Assembly: GCF_015500075.1 (NCBI RefSeq) | Contig: NZ_CP045497.1 | Coordinates: forward strand, 1 to 64,000 | Direction: 5' to 3' | Source: Mesorhizobium sp. INR15 | GTDB taxonomy: Bacteria > Pseudomonadota > Alphaproteobacteria > Rhizobiales > Rhizobiaceae | DNA: 64,000 nucleotides | Part shown: positions 45,960-54,145 of the stretch, one piece after another | How the letters are laid out: the number at the start of each line of letters is the position of its first letter | Position numbering within the stretch: the first letter of the stretch is position 1 | Made by a program: the position numbers and the translations under genes | The notes under the pieces: model-generated | What the model was told of the DNA's origin: nothing | Seen by the model: the letters and a program-made list of their open reading frames with translations, nothing else | The model's database searches: none

Positions 45960-46434
45960 CTAGGGCACGTACCCGTTCGTGGCCACGATCTTAGCAGGCA
46001 GACAGCGCGAAATTTCAAACCAGCGGCAACCTGACGCCTGCTTGGCTTCTCCCCAGCTCTCCGTCCTGACGCTCCTCTCCTTGCCGGCAACCACGACAAG
46101 GTACTGCCCGTCCGTCGGCGCCCCTGTAGGTCGTCGGCGTCGCCTGGCCGCCCGCAGGCAACCGTCGCGCCAGATTTCAGCGGCGGTCTTCAGGTCATAG
46201 CCGCGGATATAATAGTCGAGTGTGCCATTGAGAAAGGCCACGATCGGACCGCCGATACCGGGCACCCCCATTTCGAATGGCAGAAGGATCGGCGACAGGT
46301 CGCGCACGGTGCCGTTGACATGCTTGTAGACGACCTTGCCGGTGGTCAGGTCGACGCAGGCGACGTAGCCCCAGGGCGGCGACTGGCATGGCATGCCGAG
46401 CGGAGACAGAAAGGCGCCCATTTTTCTGACCGAA
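45960..46434 (-). pseudogene. C-terminal gcd fragment fused to a pqqA remnant
   Basis: The minus strand reads KMGAFLSPLGMPCQSPPWGY, VDLTTGKVVYKHVNGTVRDL and GTLDYYIRGYDLKTAAEIWR, nearly the same as the end of the intact gcd product (15563-18109). A short deletion (ITKGGV missing) and a scrambled stretch follow. Then comes WFEISRCLPAKIVAT, clearly derived from PqqA (FEISRYLPAEIAS) but with the crosslinked Tyr changed to Cys. It is a relic of a second gcd-pqqA arrangement. Confidence 0.75.
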
Positions 46435-46467
46435 TTAACGCAACATCGTCCGGAAGATCGGATCATT

Positions 46468-46713
46468 TCACTCGACAAGAATGCGAGCCTCCCGCGCAGC
46501 TTCGACGAAAGCATCTCTTGCGACGTCGGCTGAAATCCCACCGTTCATGGCTTGGCGACAGGCCCGCAGCGCAGCCCGATGTTTGGCGCTTCCTCCATCT
46601 CGCCAGTGAGCGGTAAGAAGCTCGACAGCTTGTTCAGCGTTGGACAGGTTTCGAATGCCGCCGGTGATGCCGATGGAAACTGGAACTGGCTTAGAAAACC
46701 ACGCGTTGTACAT
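46468..46713 (-). CDS. DUF982 family protein (copy 2)
   Basis: 81 residues: MYNAWFSKPVPVSIGITGGI, then EQAVELLTAHWRDGGSAKHR, AALRACRQAMNGGISAD and DAFVEAAREARILVE. It is about two-thirds identical by eye to copy 1 at 44328-44573. It lies between the gcd/pqqA relic and the marR gene. Function unknown. Confidence 0.8.
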   Translation of the reverse strand: MYNAWFSKPVPVSIGITGGIRNLSNAEQAVELLTAHWRDGGSAKHRAALRACRQAMNGGISADVARDAFVEAAREARILVE

Positions 46714-46745
46714 AGCATAGCCTCGCTCATCTGAAGTAACTTAGA

Positions 46746-47198
46746 TTACTTCGGAGATACATGACCGTCCTTCCGCGCAAGCACGCTTCTGAGCATGGGT
46801 TCGATCCGTGAAAGCTCGTCGAGATGCGCGGCTGACAGATCGGCGAGACAGTCGTCGGCGCGTTCGGTCGGACGCAAGAGAACGCGGCGGTGGTCGTCCT
46901 TGTCCTGATCCCTTGTTACAAGCCCTGCTTCGCAAAGACGGTTGACGAGTTCCACGGCGCTGTGGTGGCGGATGCGCAGACGTTCCGCCAGATCGCCGAT
47001 CGTCACCGGTCCGCCGCCCGGAAAGCCTTTGATCGCCAGCAGCGCCTGATGCTGGCGCGTGGTCAGGCCTGCGTCTTCCGCCTGGATCTGGCTGAATTCG
47101 AGGAAGCGGCGGATCAGATAGCGAAACTCGGAGAGCCGTTGGTAGTCGGTTTGCCCGATTGTTGAACGGCGCCTGTATGGATCCGGTGTGTCTGACAT
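46746..47198 (-). CDS. MarR-family transcriptional regulator
   Basis: 150 residues from ATG 47198 (MSDTPDPYRR); an upstream Met at 47222 would add eight residues. The winged helix is visible in LTTRQHQALLAIKGF, VTIGDLAERLRIRHHSAVEL, VNRLCEAGLVTRDQDKDDHR and RVLLRPTERADDCLADLSAA. It is divergent from the ClC gene, with a palindrome between them, so it probably represses that gene and itself. The inducer is unknown. Confidence 0.9.
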   Translation of the reverse strand: MSDTPDPYRRRSTIGQTDYQRLSEFRYLIRRFLEFSQIQAEDAGLTTRQHQALLAIKGFPGGGPVTIGDLAERLRIRHHSAVELVNRLCEAGLVTRDQDKDDHRRVLLRPTERADDCLADLSAAHLDELSRIEPMLRSVLARKDGHVSPK

Positions 47199-47243
47199 CG
47201 ATGCCTTTCCGGTAAGAGTCAAAAAACGCGCTTGAATATTTAC

Positions 47244-47256
47244 ATCGTGTTACGAT
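47244..47256. promoter_or_regulatory. Palindrome between marR and clC genes (candidate MarR operator)
   Basis: Inverted arms ATCGT and ACGAT around GTT, extended by imperfect symmetry on both sides (TACATCGT / ACGATACA). It lies 46 bases upstream of the marR start and 87 bases before the ClC start, as expected for a shared operator. Confidence 0.45.
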
Positions 47257-47342
47257 ACAGAGCAAGTCGACAAAGCCGGCGGGCACCTTCGCCAGCGCCT
47301 CATTTCCGAGATACCGCACGCCGCCAGGAAGCAAAGCCCACC

Positions 47343-49139
47343 ATGAAGCCCCATCGCGCCAATCCCGACCATCTCCGTGATTTCACGACCGATGCCAGAG
47401 TGCTCACCATAGCCACCATTGCCGTTGTGGTTGGGACTGCAGCCGTATTCGCGGGCATCGCCCTATTGAAACTGATCCGGCTCGCCACCAACATCGCCTA
47501 TTTTGGCCAGTTCACGCTTGCCAATCTCAAGCTCCAGGATACGCCGCTTGGCTACGCTGCGGTGATCGTTCCGGTGATCGGCGCGCTGATCATCGGCATT
47601 ATGGCGCGCTTCGGCAGCGAGAAGATCCGGGGCCATGGCATTCCTGAAGCCATCGAGGCGATCCTGCTCGGGCGGTCGCGGCTTGATGCCAAGGTGGCAA
47701 TCCTGAAGCCGCTATCGTCCGCAATCTCGATTGGCACCGGCGGACCCTTCGGCGCCGAGGGCCCGATCATCATGACCGGCGGCGCCATCGGCTCGCTGAT
47801 CGCGCAGATGCTGCCGGTGAGCGACAATGAGCGCAAGACGCTGCTGGTGGCGGGCGCGGCAGCCGGCATGACCACCGTGTTCGGAACGCCGATCGCCGCC
47901 ATCATGCTGGCGGTCGAGCTGCTGCTTTTCGAATGGACGCCGCGCAGCTTCATTCCGGTGGCGGTTGCGGCCATCATTGCCGAAGTCGAACGCACCATGC
48001 TGCATTTGCCTGGGCCGATCTTTCCGTTTCAGGGCGGCATGGAGGTCTCCTTTGTCGGCCTTGGCGGCTGGGTTTTGGTCGGTATTGCCGCCGGCCTTCT
48101 GTCAGGATTGCTCACGCAGATGGTCTATGCCTGCGAGGATGGTTTTCAGAAGCTGCCTATTCATTGGATGTGGTGGCCGATGCTCGGCGGCCTGGTGGTC
48201 GGCCTAGGCGGTTTGATCGAGCCGCAGGCGCTCGGCGTCGGCTATGACAACATCGCGAACATGCTGGATGGCCGCACTATCGCCACTGCCGCGCTCATGC
48301 TCCTGGTGGTGAAAGCCGTCATCTGGTCGGTGGCGCTGGGGTCGGGGACATCGGGTGGTGTGCTGGCGCCGCTGCTGATCATGGGTGGGGCCATGGGGGC
48401 GGTCCTTGCGGGATTTCTCCCCGCCGCCGACCCGGGATTTTGGGCGCTGCTGGCGATGGCCGCGACCATGGGAGGGACGATGCGCGCGCCGCTCACCGCC
48501 ACCTTCTTCGCGGTCGAGCTGACCGGCAACACTCACGTCCTGCTGCCACTGATCGCAGCCTGCGCGACAGCGCACGCAGTCACCGTGCTGTTGATGAAGC
48601 GGTCGATCTTGACCGAAAAGATTGCCAGAAGGGGGCATCACCTGGTCCGCGAGTATCGTGTCGATCCGTTCGCCTTGACCAGGGTGCGCGAAGTGATGAC
48701 GAATAAGGTCGAGAGCGTGCCGGCGACGATGACGCTGCATGGCGCCGCGGCGTTCCTGACCGCGCCCGAGACGCGGCATCCTAGTTTTCCCGTGGTGAAT
48801 GCGCAGGGGCATGTGATCGGCCTCATCGACCCGCCGGCGATCTTGCGCTGGCGGCGCGCCGGCAAGCATCGCACCACGGCGCTCGGCGAACTGCTGGCTG
48901 GGAGCAAGGTCACGCTGGCCTATCCCGACGAATATCTCGAAGGCCTGTCCGACAAGCTGCTGACCGCCAATGTGTCTCACCTGCCGGTCGTTGCGCGTGA
49001 AGACGCCCAGCTGGTCGGTTATGTCGGCTGGAAGGACCTGATGCGTGTCCGGTCCCGGAAACAGGCCGAGGAACGGGATCGCTCGACCTTGCTGGGCTTC
49101 GGTCGCCGCCGCAGGAATGGGGATGGCGTCGCCGAATGA
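47343..49139 (+). CDS. ClC-type chloride channel/transporter with CBS domains
   Basis: A protein of 598 residues. The ClC core (about 20-430) shows GTGGPFGAEGPIIMTGGAIG, with the gating Glu, plus GTPIAAIMLAVELLLFEWTP, SGTSGGVLAPLLIMGGAMGA and GTMRAPLTATFFAVELTGN. Two CBS domains follow (about 455-575: VREVMTNKVESVPATMTLHG and KLLTANVSHLPVVAREDAQL). ATG 47343 gives a normal cytoplasmic N-terminus; the frame upstream is leader. CBS domains usually bind adenine nucleotides and adjust transport. It is divergent from marR. Confidence 0.93.
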   Translation: MKPHRANPDHLRDFTTDARVLTIATIAVVVGTAAVFAGIALLKLIRLATNIAYFGQFTLANLKLQDTPLGYAAVIVPVIGALIIGIMARFGSEKIRGHGIPEAIEAILLGRSRLDAKVAILKPLSSAISIGTGGPFGAEGPIIMTGGAIGSLIAQMLPVSDNERKTLLVAGAAAGMTTVFGTPIAAIMLAVELLLFEWTPRSFIPVAVAAIIAEVERTMLHLPGPIFPFQGGMEVSFVGLGGWVLVGIAAGLLSGLLTQMVYACEDGFQKLPIHWMWWPMLGGLVVGLGGLIEPQALGVGYDNIANMLDGRTIATAALMLLVVKAVIWSVALGSGTSGGVLAPLLIMGGAMGAVLAGFLPAADPGFWALLAMAATMGGTMRAPLTATFFAVELTGNTHVLLPLIAACATAHAVTVLLMKRSILTEKIARRGHHLVREYRVDPFALTRVREVMTNKVESVPATMTLHGAAAFLTAPETRHPSFPVVNAQGHVIGLIDPPAILRWRRAGKHRTTALGELLAGSKVTLAYPDEYLEGLSDKLLTANVSHLPVVAREDAQLVGYVGWKDLMRVRSRKQAEERDRSTLLGFGRRRRNGDGVAE

Positions 49140-49163
49140 TGGCGTGTGCATCAAAAACTCAGT

Positions 49164-49307
49164 TCAGACAAACATCATAACGACGACCGCGCCGATGACG
49201 ATCAGGACAAGGCCGCCGATCAGCATCGGCAGCAGGCTGTTGTCCGAGTCGATACCAGACTCAAACTGCTTTGTTATCGGCTTATCGCTTTTCTTTGGTT
49301 CAGGCAT
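49164..49307 (-). CDS. Small single-pass membrane protein, 47 residues
   Basis: From ATG 49307 (MPEPKKSDKPITKQFES) with GGAG about 7 bases upstream. The C-terminal half is one helix, LLPMLIGGLVLIVIGAVVVM. A polar Lys-rich N-terminus would stay in the cytoplasm. It converges on the ClC gene. Function unknown; the ribosome-binding site and clear topology support a real gene. Confidence 0.55.
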   Translation of the reverse strand: MPEPKKSDKPITKQFESGIDSDNSLLPMLIGGLVLIVIGAVVVMMFV

Positions 49308-49480
49308 AGCTCGTCTCCGTGCGAGAAAAATCGGAATGCGTCCGGTAAGGGGCAACGCCTGCGTAGGTGACTGTGACGGCCGTCTGCCCTGTCCTCAAAT
49401 TGATCCGGCGACGAGATGGTGCCGCTCTTGATCCTGCGCGACGAAACATTTTGTCTCTGATCGTAAAGAGGCGTCGACCT

Positions 49481-49942
49481 TTACCCACCGCCTCGCGCCG
49501 CGCCGGAAGCTTGGGGTGGTGACGGCCTGCCGAGGAAATGTTGAGGCATCAGTGCGACATCGGCCAACGTGTAACGATCGAGGATGCTCTGGAAGGAGGC
49601 TATCGCTTCGCCAAACATGTTTGAAAGCTTGCAGGAGCCGGTGAGCACACATTGGTTTCCGGTGGCAAAGCACTCCACAACCGCGAAATCCGGCTCGGTC
49701 AGCCGTATGACATCGCCGATCCGAATCATCTCAGGCCGGAGCCCCAGAACAAGGCCGCCGGAACGGCCGCGGACCGCCTTCAGGTAGCCGCCGCGCGTCA
49801 GTGTATTGGCGACTTTGTTGAGGTGTGTCTTCGACACCTTAAAGGTGCGGGCAGTCTCCTCGATCGTGATCAGGCGATCGCCAGCGGAGGCCGCGTACAT
49901 CAGCATCCTCAAAGCATAGTCCGAGAAGTTGGTCAGCCTCAC
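49481..49942 (-). CDS. nsrR: NsrR, Rrf2-family nitric-oxide-sensing repressor
   Basis: A protein of 153 residues. The Rrf2 winged helix begins MRLTNFSDYALRMLMYAAS and includes VSKTHLNKVANTLTRGGYLK and VRGRSGGLVLG. Three cysteines in VECFATGNQCVLTGSCKL are the Fe-S ligands of NsrR, whose cluster is destroyed by NO. It lies 61 bases downstream of a truncated haemoglobin gene on the same strand, a natural NsrR target, and a NsrR-like palindrome stands upstream of that pair. Confidence 0.92.
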   Translation of the reverse strand: MRLTNFSDYALRMLMYAASAGDRLITIEETARTFKVSKTHLNKVANTLTRGGYLKAVRGRSGGLVLGLRPEMIRIGDVIRLTEPDFAVVECFATGNQCVLTGSCKLSNMFGEAIASFQSILDRYTLADVALMPQHFLGRPSPPQASGAARGGG

Positions 49943-50003
49943 GGGCGGTTCCTCTCTTGGATTAGCGGGCTGTTATGGGAACCACTCACAAACCAATTCG
50001 GCA

Positions 50004-50468
50004 TCACAGGTCTTTCTCGGCAATCGGTTCGATGCCTATCGTGGTCTCTCCGCGACTGAAGGCGACCGCGAGACGAAAGCTGTGAGCGATGCGCAGCGCG
50101 CGATCCATGAACAGCGCCGCAACCTCGGGCGCACAGATGCGATGCACCGTGGCGCGAAACAACTTCAACCAACGCCGGAAATGCACCTCGCCGAGGCCGG
50201 CTATCGCGAGATGTGGTGGCAGAGGCCGCCCTTCATATCGGGCCGTTCGCAGCAGCGTCGCGGACCAGAAGTCACACATCTTTGCCAAATGACGCGGCCA
50301 CTCGTCGGGCTGTATTCTCTGGTGGAAGATGGGGCCGAGAAGTTCATCGCAGCGAATTTCATCATAAAAGCCGTGAACCACACCATGGATCATGGTCTCG
50401 TCAAGCACATCCGGCAACGGGACGCCGTCGACGATGATCGTTCTCTTGCTGCGACTATTCCCGCTCAT
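50004..50468 (-). CDS. Group III truncated haemoglobin
   Basis: 154 residues from MSGNSRSKRTIIV at 50468. The globin fold shows VLDETMIHGVVHGFYDEIRC, ELLGPIFHQRI, HLAKMCDFWSATLLRTARYE, and the proximal His in GLGEVHFRRWLKLFRATVH. The conserved His of GRPLPPHLAIAG is present too. It probably scavenges NO or O2. An open frame continues upstream to about 50702 but has no recognisable domain. The pairing with nsrR indicates control by NO. Confidence 0.9.
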   Translation of the reverse strand: MSGNSRSKRTIIVDGVPLPDVLDETMIHGVVHGFYDEIRCDELLGPIFHQRIQPDEWPRHLAKMCDFWSATLLRTARYEGRPLPPHLAIAGLGEVHFRRWLKLFRATVHRICAPEVAALFMDRALRIAHSFRLAVAFSRGETTIGIEPIAEKDL

Positions 50469-50704
50469 AATGCGCGTTCCCATTTCCGCAAGGCCAAGGC
50501 GGCTTTTGGCATCGTCGTCAGGCACAATCCATCCTGCCGACGGTACGGGTTCCTTAAGAGTGCTGTCCGACTGTCGATACGAATGGATTGCCTCGTCCGC
50601 AGCACCTCCGAAAGTGCGCATCCTTGCAGCCGCGTTTTGGGATGAGGATCGATGGCTTGCATTCTCATGGTGCCTTGGCTCGGGCTCGAGTAAGCATCTC
50701 AATT
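50469..50704. other. Leader or decayed gene upstream of the truncated haemoglobin
   Basis: The globin frame stays open on the minus strand through this stretch, and a second frame (50465-50668) is also open, but neither resembles a known protein. It may be a long leader between the palindrome at 50705 and the globin, or a decayed small gene. Confidence 0.4.
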
Positions 50705-50731
50705 AAAACATACATTGTCAATCTATGTTTT
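50705..50731. promoter_or_regulatory. Near-perfect 27-bp palindrome, candidate NsrR operator
   Basis: Outer arms AAAACATA and TATGTTTT enclose inner arms ATTG and CAAT around a central T, with only one mismatched pair. The 23-bp core has the AA-n-AT-n2-ATT ... AAT-n2-AT-n-TT layout of NsrR sites. It lies between the globin-nsrR pair (minus) and transaldolase (plus). Confidence 0.6.
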
Positions 50732-50806
50732 AGGAAAGACGATCGTGAAACCAAACCAAAGAAAATTCATCCAATCATCGATGGCGCATTCAGTTGAGGA
50801 AAAACA

Positions 50807-51463
50807 ATGAAGTTCTTTGTCGATACAGCCGATATTTCTGAAATTCGCGAGCTTGCCGCGGCTGGCGTTGTCGATGGGGTGACCACAAACCCATCCCTTA
50901 TTGCAAAGACTGGTCGACCGATCAGGGATGTGATCAAGGAGATTTGCCAGACAGTCGAGGGCCCGGTCTCAGCGGAAGTCACGGCGATCCAGTTCGATGG
51001 CATGATAGCCGAGGGAGAGCGTTTGGCCAGCATTGCCGCCAATGTGGCGGTCAAGATGCCGTCGACCTGGGATGGATTCAGAGCTTGCCGGGCGCTCAGT
51101 CAACTCGGGCACAAGGTCAACGTCACACTGTGCTTTTCAGCCAACCAGGCACTGCTCGCAGCCAAGGCAGGCGCGACCTTCATTTCGCCGTTCGTCGGCA
51201 GGCTCGACGATCTCGGGCTGGATGGCATGGAAGTGATCCGAGAAATCCGCACGATCTACGACAACGACAAATCCTTCAAGACGCAAATCCTCGCGTCTTC
51301 AATGCGCACCCCTCTCCATGTCAAACAGGCTGCGATCGCAGGCGCCGATATCGCGACCGTGCCACCGGCGGTGCTCAGGAACCTCGCCAAACACCCACTC
51401 ACCGACAGGGGCCTCGAGTCCTTTCTCTCCGACTGGAATAAGACGGGGCAAGCGATCCTGTAA
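50807..51463 (+). CDS. Transaldolase/fructose-6-phosphate aldolase-like protein
   Basis: A protein of 218 residues, the short transaldolase class. Motifs are MKFFVDTADISEIRELAAAG, GVTTNPSLIAKTG, the Schiff-base Lys in NVAVKMPSTWDGFRA, NVTLCFSANQALLAAKAGAT and FISPFVGRLDDLGLDGMEVI. It transfers or cleaves three-carbon units of sugar phosphates. GAGGAAA precedes ATG 50807. Whether it is a transaldolase or an F6P aldolase cannot be settled from sequence. Confidence 0.92.
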   Translation: MKFFVDTADISEIRELAAAGVVDGVTTNPSLIAKTGRPIRDVIKEICQTVEGPVSAEVTAIQFDGMIAEGERLASIAANVAVKMPSTWDGFRACRALSQLGHKVNVTLCFSANQALLAAKAGATFISPFVGRLDDLGLDGMEVIREIRTIYDNDKSFKTQILASSMRTPLHVKQAAIAGADIATVPPAVLRNLAKHPLTDRGLESFLSDWNKTGQAIL

Positions 51464-51715
51464 TTGCCCGCCGTGGAATCGCTGAGGAAGCCATCAAAAA
51501 ATTGTACTCAATTACCGATTAAATTCGTTTGCATGATACCGGGGATGGCCGGAAACTGGAGTGTGAAAACCACTCAGCCCAATGCGTGACGTTTGGCGCA
51601 AGTGGTGCTGAGAATCTGAAGGCGCACTAGCCAGGCAGAAGATATCCCGACGCAGTGGCGATTGCCGCTTCGCCGTACGAGCGATTTTGACACAGGATCG
51701 CCAAGGGAGAAGAAA

Positions 51716-53251
51716 ATGGCTGAAGGTCATACCAAATCAGCCGGACCGGATCTGGTCCAGGGCATCGCGTTGTCCGACCTTCCCGATGGCGGAAAGCTTG
51801 TCGGCAATTGGGGCGACGAGCAGGTGTTGCTGGTGCGCCGAGGGAACGAGGTCTTCGCCACCGCGGCGACATGCACACATTACGGCGGACCCCTCGTCGA
51901 AGGTCTTCTGGTGGGGGATACTGTCCGTTGTCCCTGGCATCACGCGTGCTTCGATTTGCGCACGGGCGAGGCCTTGCACGCGCCTGCCTTCAATCCACTC
52001 GCTTGCTGGTCGGTGGAACAGCGCGACGATCGGATATTCGTGGGCGAGAAGCGCAAGTGGACGGCGCCAAAGCCGCGCGACGGAAGCTCTGGCCAGATTC
52101 CTGGGAAAATCGTTATTGTCGGCGGCGGCGCAGCTGGTTTCGCAGCCGCCGAAACACTGCGGCGCGAGCAATACCAGGGCAGCATCGTCATGATCAGCGA
52201 TGACCAAGCGCCGCCCGTCGACCGACCGAACCTCTCCAAGGATTATCTCGCCGGAAAGGCACCGGAGGACTGGATCCCGCTCCGCGGGAAGAAATTCTAT
52301 TCGAAAAACAACATCGACCTGCGTCTCAATGCGAAGGCCGTTGACCTCGACCTGCGTTCCCGCGAGGTTGTCCTCGCGGATGAAGGCAGGATTCCCTACC
52401 ACAGGCTGCTGCTTGCGACCGGGGCTGAACCGGTTCGACTAACCATCCCCGGCGCCGACCAGCCACACGTCCACACGCTGCGCTCATTCGCAGACTGCAA
52501 GGCGATCATCGAGCGTGCCACGGCTGCGCGGCGCGCCATTGTGCTTGGCGCCAGCTTCATCGGCCTGGAAGTTGCCGCTGCTCTGCGCTCGCGTGGCATC
52601 GACGTTCATGTCGTGGCGCCAGATAAACGGCCCATGGAGCGCGTCCTGGGGCCGCAAATAGGCGCCTTCATCCGCGCCCTCCATGAGGAGAACGGCGTTG
52701 TTTTCCATCTTGAGGACACCGCGAACAGCATCGATGGCAGCAAGGTGAAACTCAGCAGTGGCGGTACGTTGACGGCGGATTTCATCGTCGTCGGCATCGG
52801 CGTGCGGCCGCGGATCAGACTTGCCGAAACGGCGGGGTTGGTCGTTGACCACGGCGTTGTTGTGGACGCCTTTCTGGAAACGAGCGAGCCAGGGATCTTC
52901 GCGGCAGGCGACATTGCGCGGTGGCCAGATTCTCACAGCGGCGAGAACATTCGGGTCGAGCATTGGGTGGTTGCAGAGAGGCAAGGGCGAACTGCAGCAC
53001 TCAACATGCTCGGCTATCGCGAGAAATTCGACGCCGTGCCGTTCTTCTGGAGCCAGCACTACGATGTTCCCATCAACTATGTCGGCCATGCTGAGCAATG
53101 GGATGAGATCGCGGTCGATGGTGACATCTCAGCCAAGGATTGCCTACTGCGCTTTAAGCGCGAAGGGCGCACGCTGGCTGTCGCTTCGATCTTCCGCGAC
53201 ATCGAAAGTCTGGAGGCCGAGGTGGAAATGGAGCACCGAATGGCGACCTAG
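51716..53251 (+). CDS. Rieske-domain plus FAD/NAD(P) reductase fusion (AIFM3-like)
   Basis: A protein of 511 residues. The Rieske [2Fe-2S] domain (about 15-110) has CTHYGGPLVEG and CPWHHACFDLRTG with the Cys-His ligand pairs. A ferredoxin-reductase-type flavoprotein follows: KIVIVGGGAAGFAAAETLRR, PNLSKDYLAGKAPEDW, AIVLGASFIGLEVAAALRSR and GIFAAGDIARWPDSHSGENI. The C-terminal reductase domain contains VPFFWSQHYDVPINYVGHAE. AGGGAGAA upstream selects ATG 51716. It would move electrons from NAD(P)H through FAD to the Rieske cluster or an outside acceptor. No oxygenase gene is near, so its partner is unknown. Confidence 0.92.
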   Translation: MAEGHTKSAGPDLVQGIALSDLPDGGKLVGNWGDEQVLLVRRGNEVFATAATCTHYGGPLVEGLLVGDTVRCPWHHACFDLRTGEALHAPAFNPLACWSVEQRDDRIFVGEKRKWTAPKPRDGSSGQIPGKIVIVGGGAAGFAAAETLRREQYQGSIVMISDDQAPPVDRPNLSKDYLAGKAPEDWIPLRGKKFYSKNNIDLRLNAKAVDLDLRSREVVLADEGRIPYHRLLLATGAEPVRLTIPGADQPHVHTLRSFADCKAIIERATAARRAIVLGASFIGLEVAAALRSRGIDVHVVAPDKRPMERVLGPQIGAFIRALHEENGVVFHLEDTANSIDGSKVKLSSGGTLTADFIVVGIGVRPRIRLAETAGLVVDHGVVVDAFLETSEPGIFAAGDIARWPDSHSGENIRVEHWVVAERQGRTAALNMLGYREKFDAVPFFWSQHYDVPINYVGHAEQWDEIAVDGDISAKDCLLRFKREGRTLAVASIFRDIESLEAEVEMEHRMAT

Positions 53252-53331
53252 CAGACGCTCTTGGACACCGGAGAGAGCGCAACCAGCATAGCGGAGCGGT
53301 GTGTCGTCGTGAGCGAAAGGAGTTCGAAACT

Positions 53332-53625
53332 ATGTCCACTACGCAACAGGAACTTGAAACTACCAACGGTTTGCGCCCGGTTGCGCCCGCTCATTGTTCA
53401 AAGATCGTTCAGTTCGCCAGGGAGGTTGCCGGGGAAGCGTCGGATGAGACGCCGACCTCGGTCGAAATCTTCTCGGACAGCGGCCACTGGTACTGCCGGG
53501 TCCGTCGCGGCGATGAAAAGACCCGGCCGATGGGCCCCTATACCAAACAACAGGCTGAGCGGATCCAGGAGACTCGGAGAACGTTGATCGCCAAAAGAGG
53601 TACCGCTCAGATTATGTTCGAGTAG
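53332..53625 (+). CDS. Small conserved protein with GPYT motif (copy 2)
   Basis: 97 residues from ATG 53332, with AAAGGAG upstream. SVEIFSDSGHWYCRVRRGDE and KTRPMGPYTKQQAERIQETR match the copy at 45031-45342. The N-terminus is different apart from SKIVQF. It sits 80 bases after the Rieske-reductase gene and may be cotranscribed with it. Function unknown. Confidence 0.7.
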   Translation: MSTTQQELETTNGLRPVAPAHCSKIVQFAREVAGEASDETPTSVEIFSDSGHWYCRVRRGDEKTRPMGPYTKQQAERIQETRRTLIAKRGTAQIMFE

Positions 53626-53829
53626 GGCGGCTACCTTCACGATCGCGCCGGCCGGCGCACTTCTCGCTACAGTGATCTTTCGCCATCAAGTTTTTTGAAA
53701 CGTTGCGCGGCAGACCTCCGGCTCTTGAGGGTGGCTGCATTGTGAAACCGCGTTTCGCGGGCAGGACGTCTGTTGGCGTTTTCCCCTTGGCCGAACCGGC
53801 ATTATCTCAACCCATGGAAGGAAAGCCCA

Positions 53830-54012
53830 ATGGGCTACAAGTCAATCGTCCTCAATCTCGGCATCGACGGTATGGTCGCCCCTGTTATCAAGCTCGGTGT
53901 CGATCTGGCCCAGCGCTTCGATGCGCGCCTGATAGGTCTCGAGTGGATTTTCAGCGGGGCTACCCGCTCGCTGCTTGAAAATGATCGACTGAACCGCGTC
54001 ATGTCGAATTGA
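53830..54012 (+). pseudogene. Universal stress protein (UspA-like), truncated
   Basis: 60 residues with AAGGAAA before ATG 53830. YKSIVLNLGIDGMVAPVIKL and GVDLAQRFDARLIGLEWIFS look like the first strand-helix of a UspA domain. It then runs into a stop at 54012, whereas intact proteins have 150-280 residues. No matching continuation was found in the next 130 bases, so the rest is deleted. Confidence 0.6.
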
Positions 54013-54145
54013 TCGTGATACGCAGATAGTGGAAGTGCATTGCCAAAAGCTGGCAAAACCGCGCAGGCCGTCCGGCGCTTCGGGTTGACTGCTCATCAAC
54101 TATCACGCGGCTGTCAGGCGGGCTTATCGGAAGAGCACATACTTG

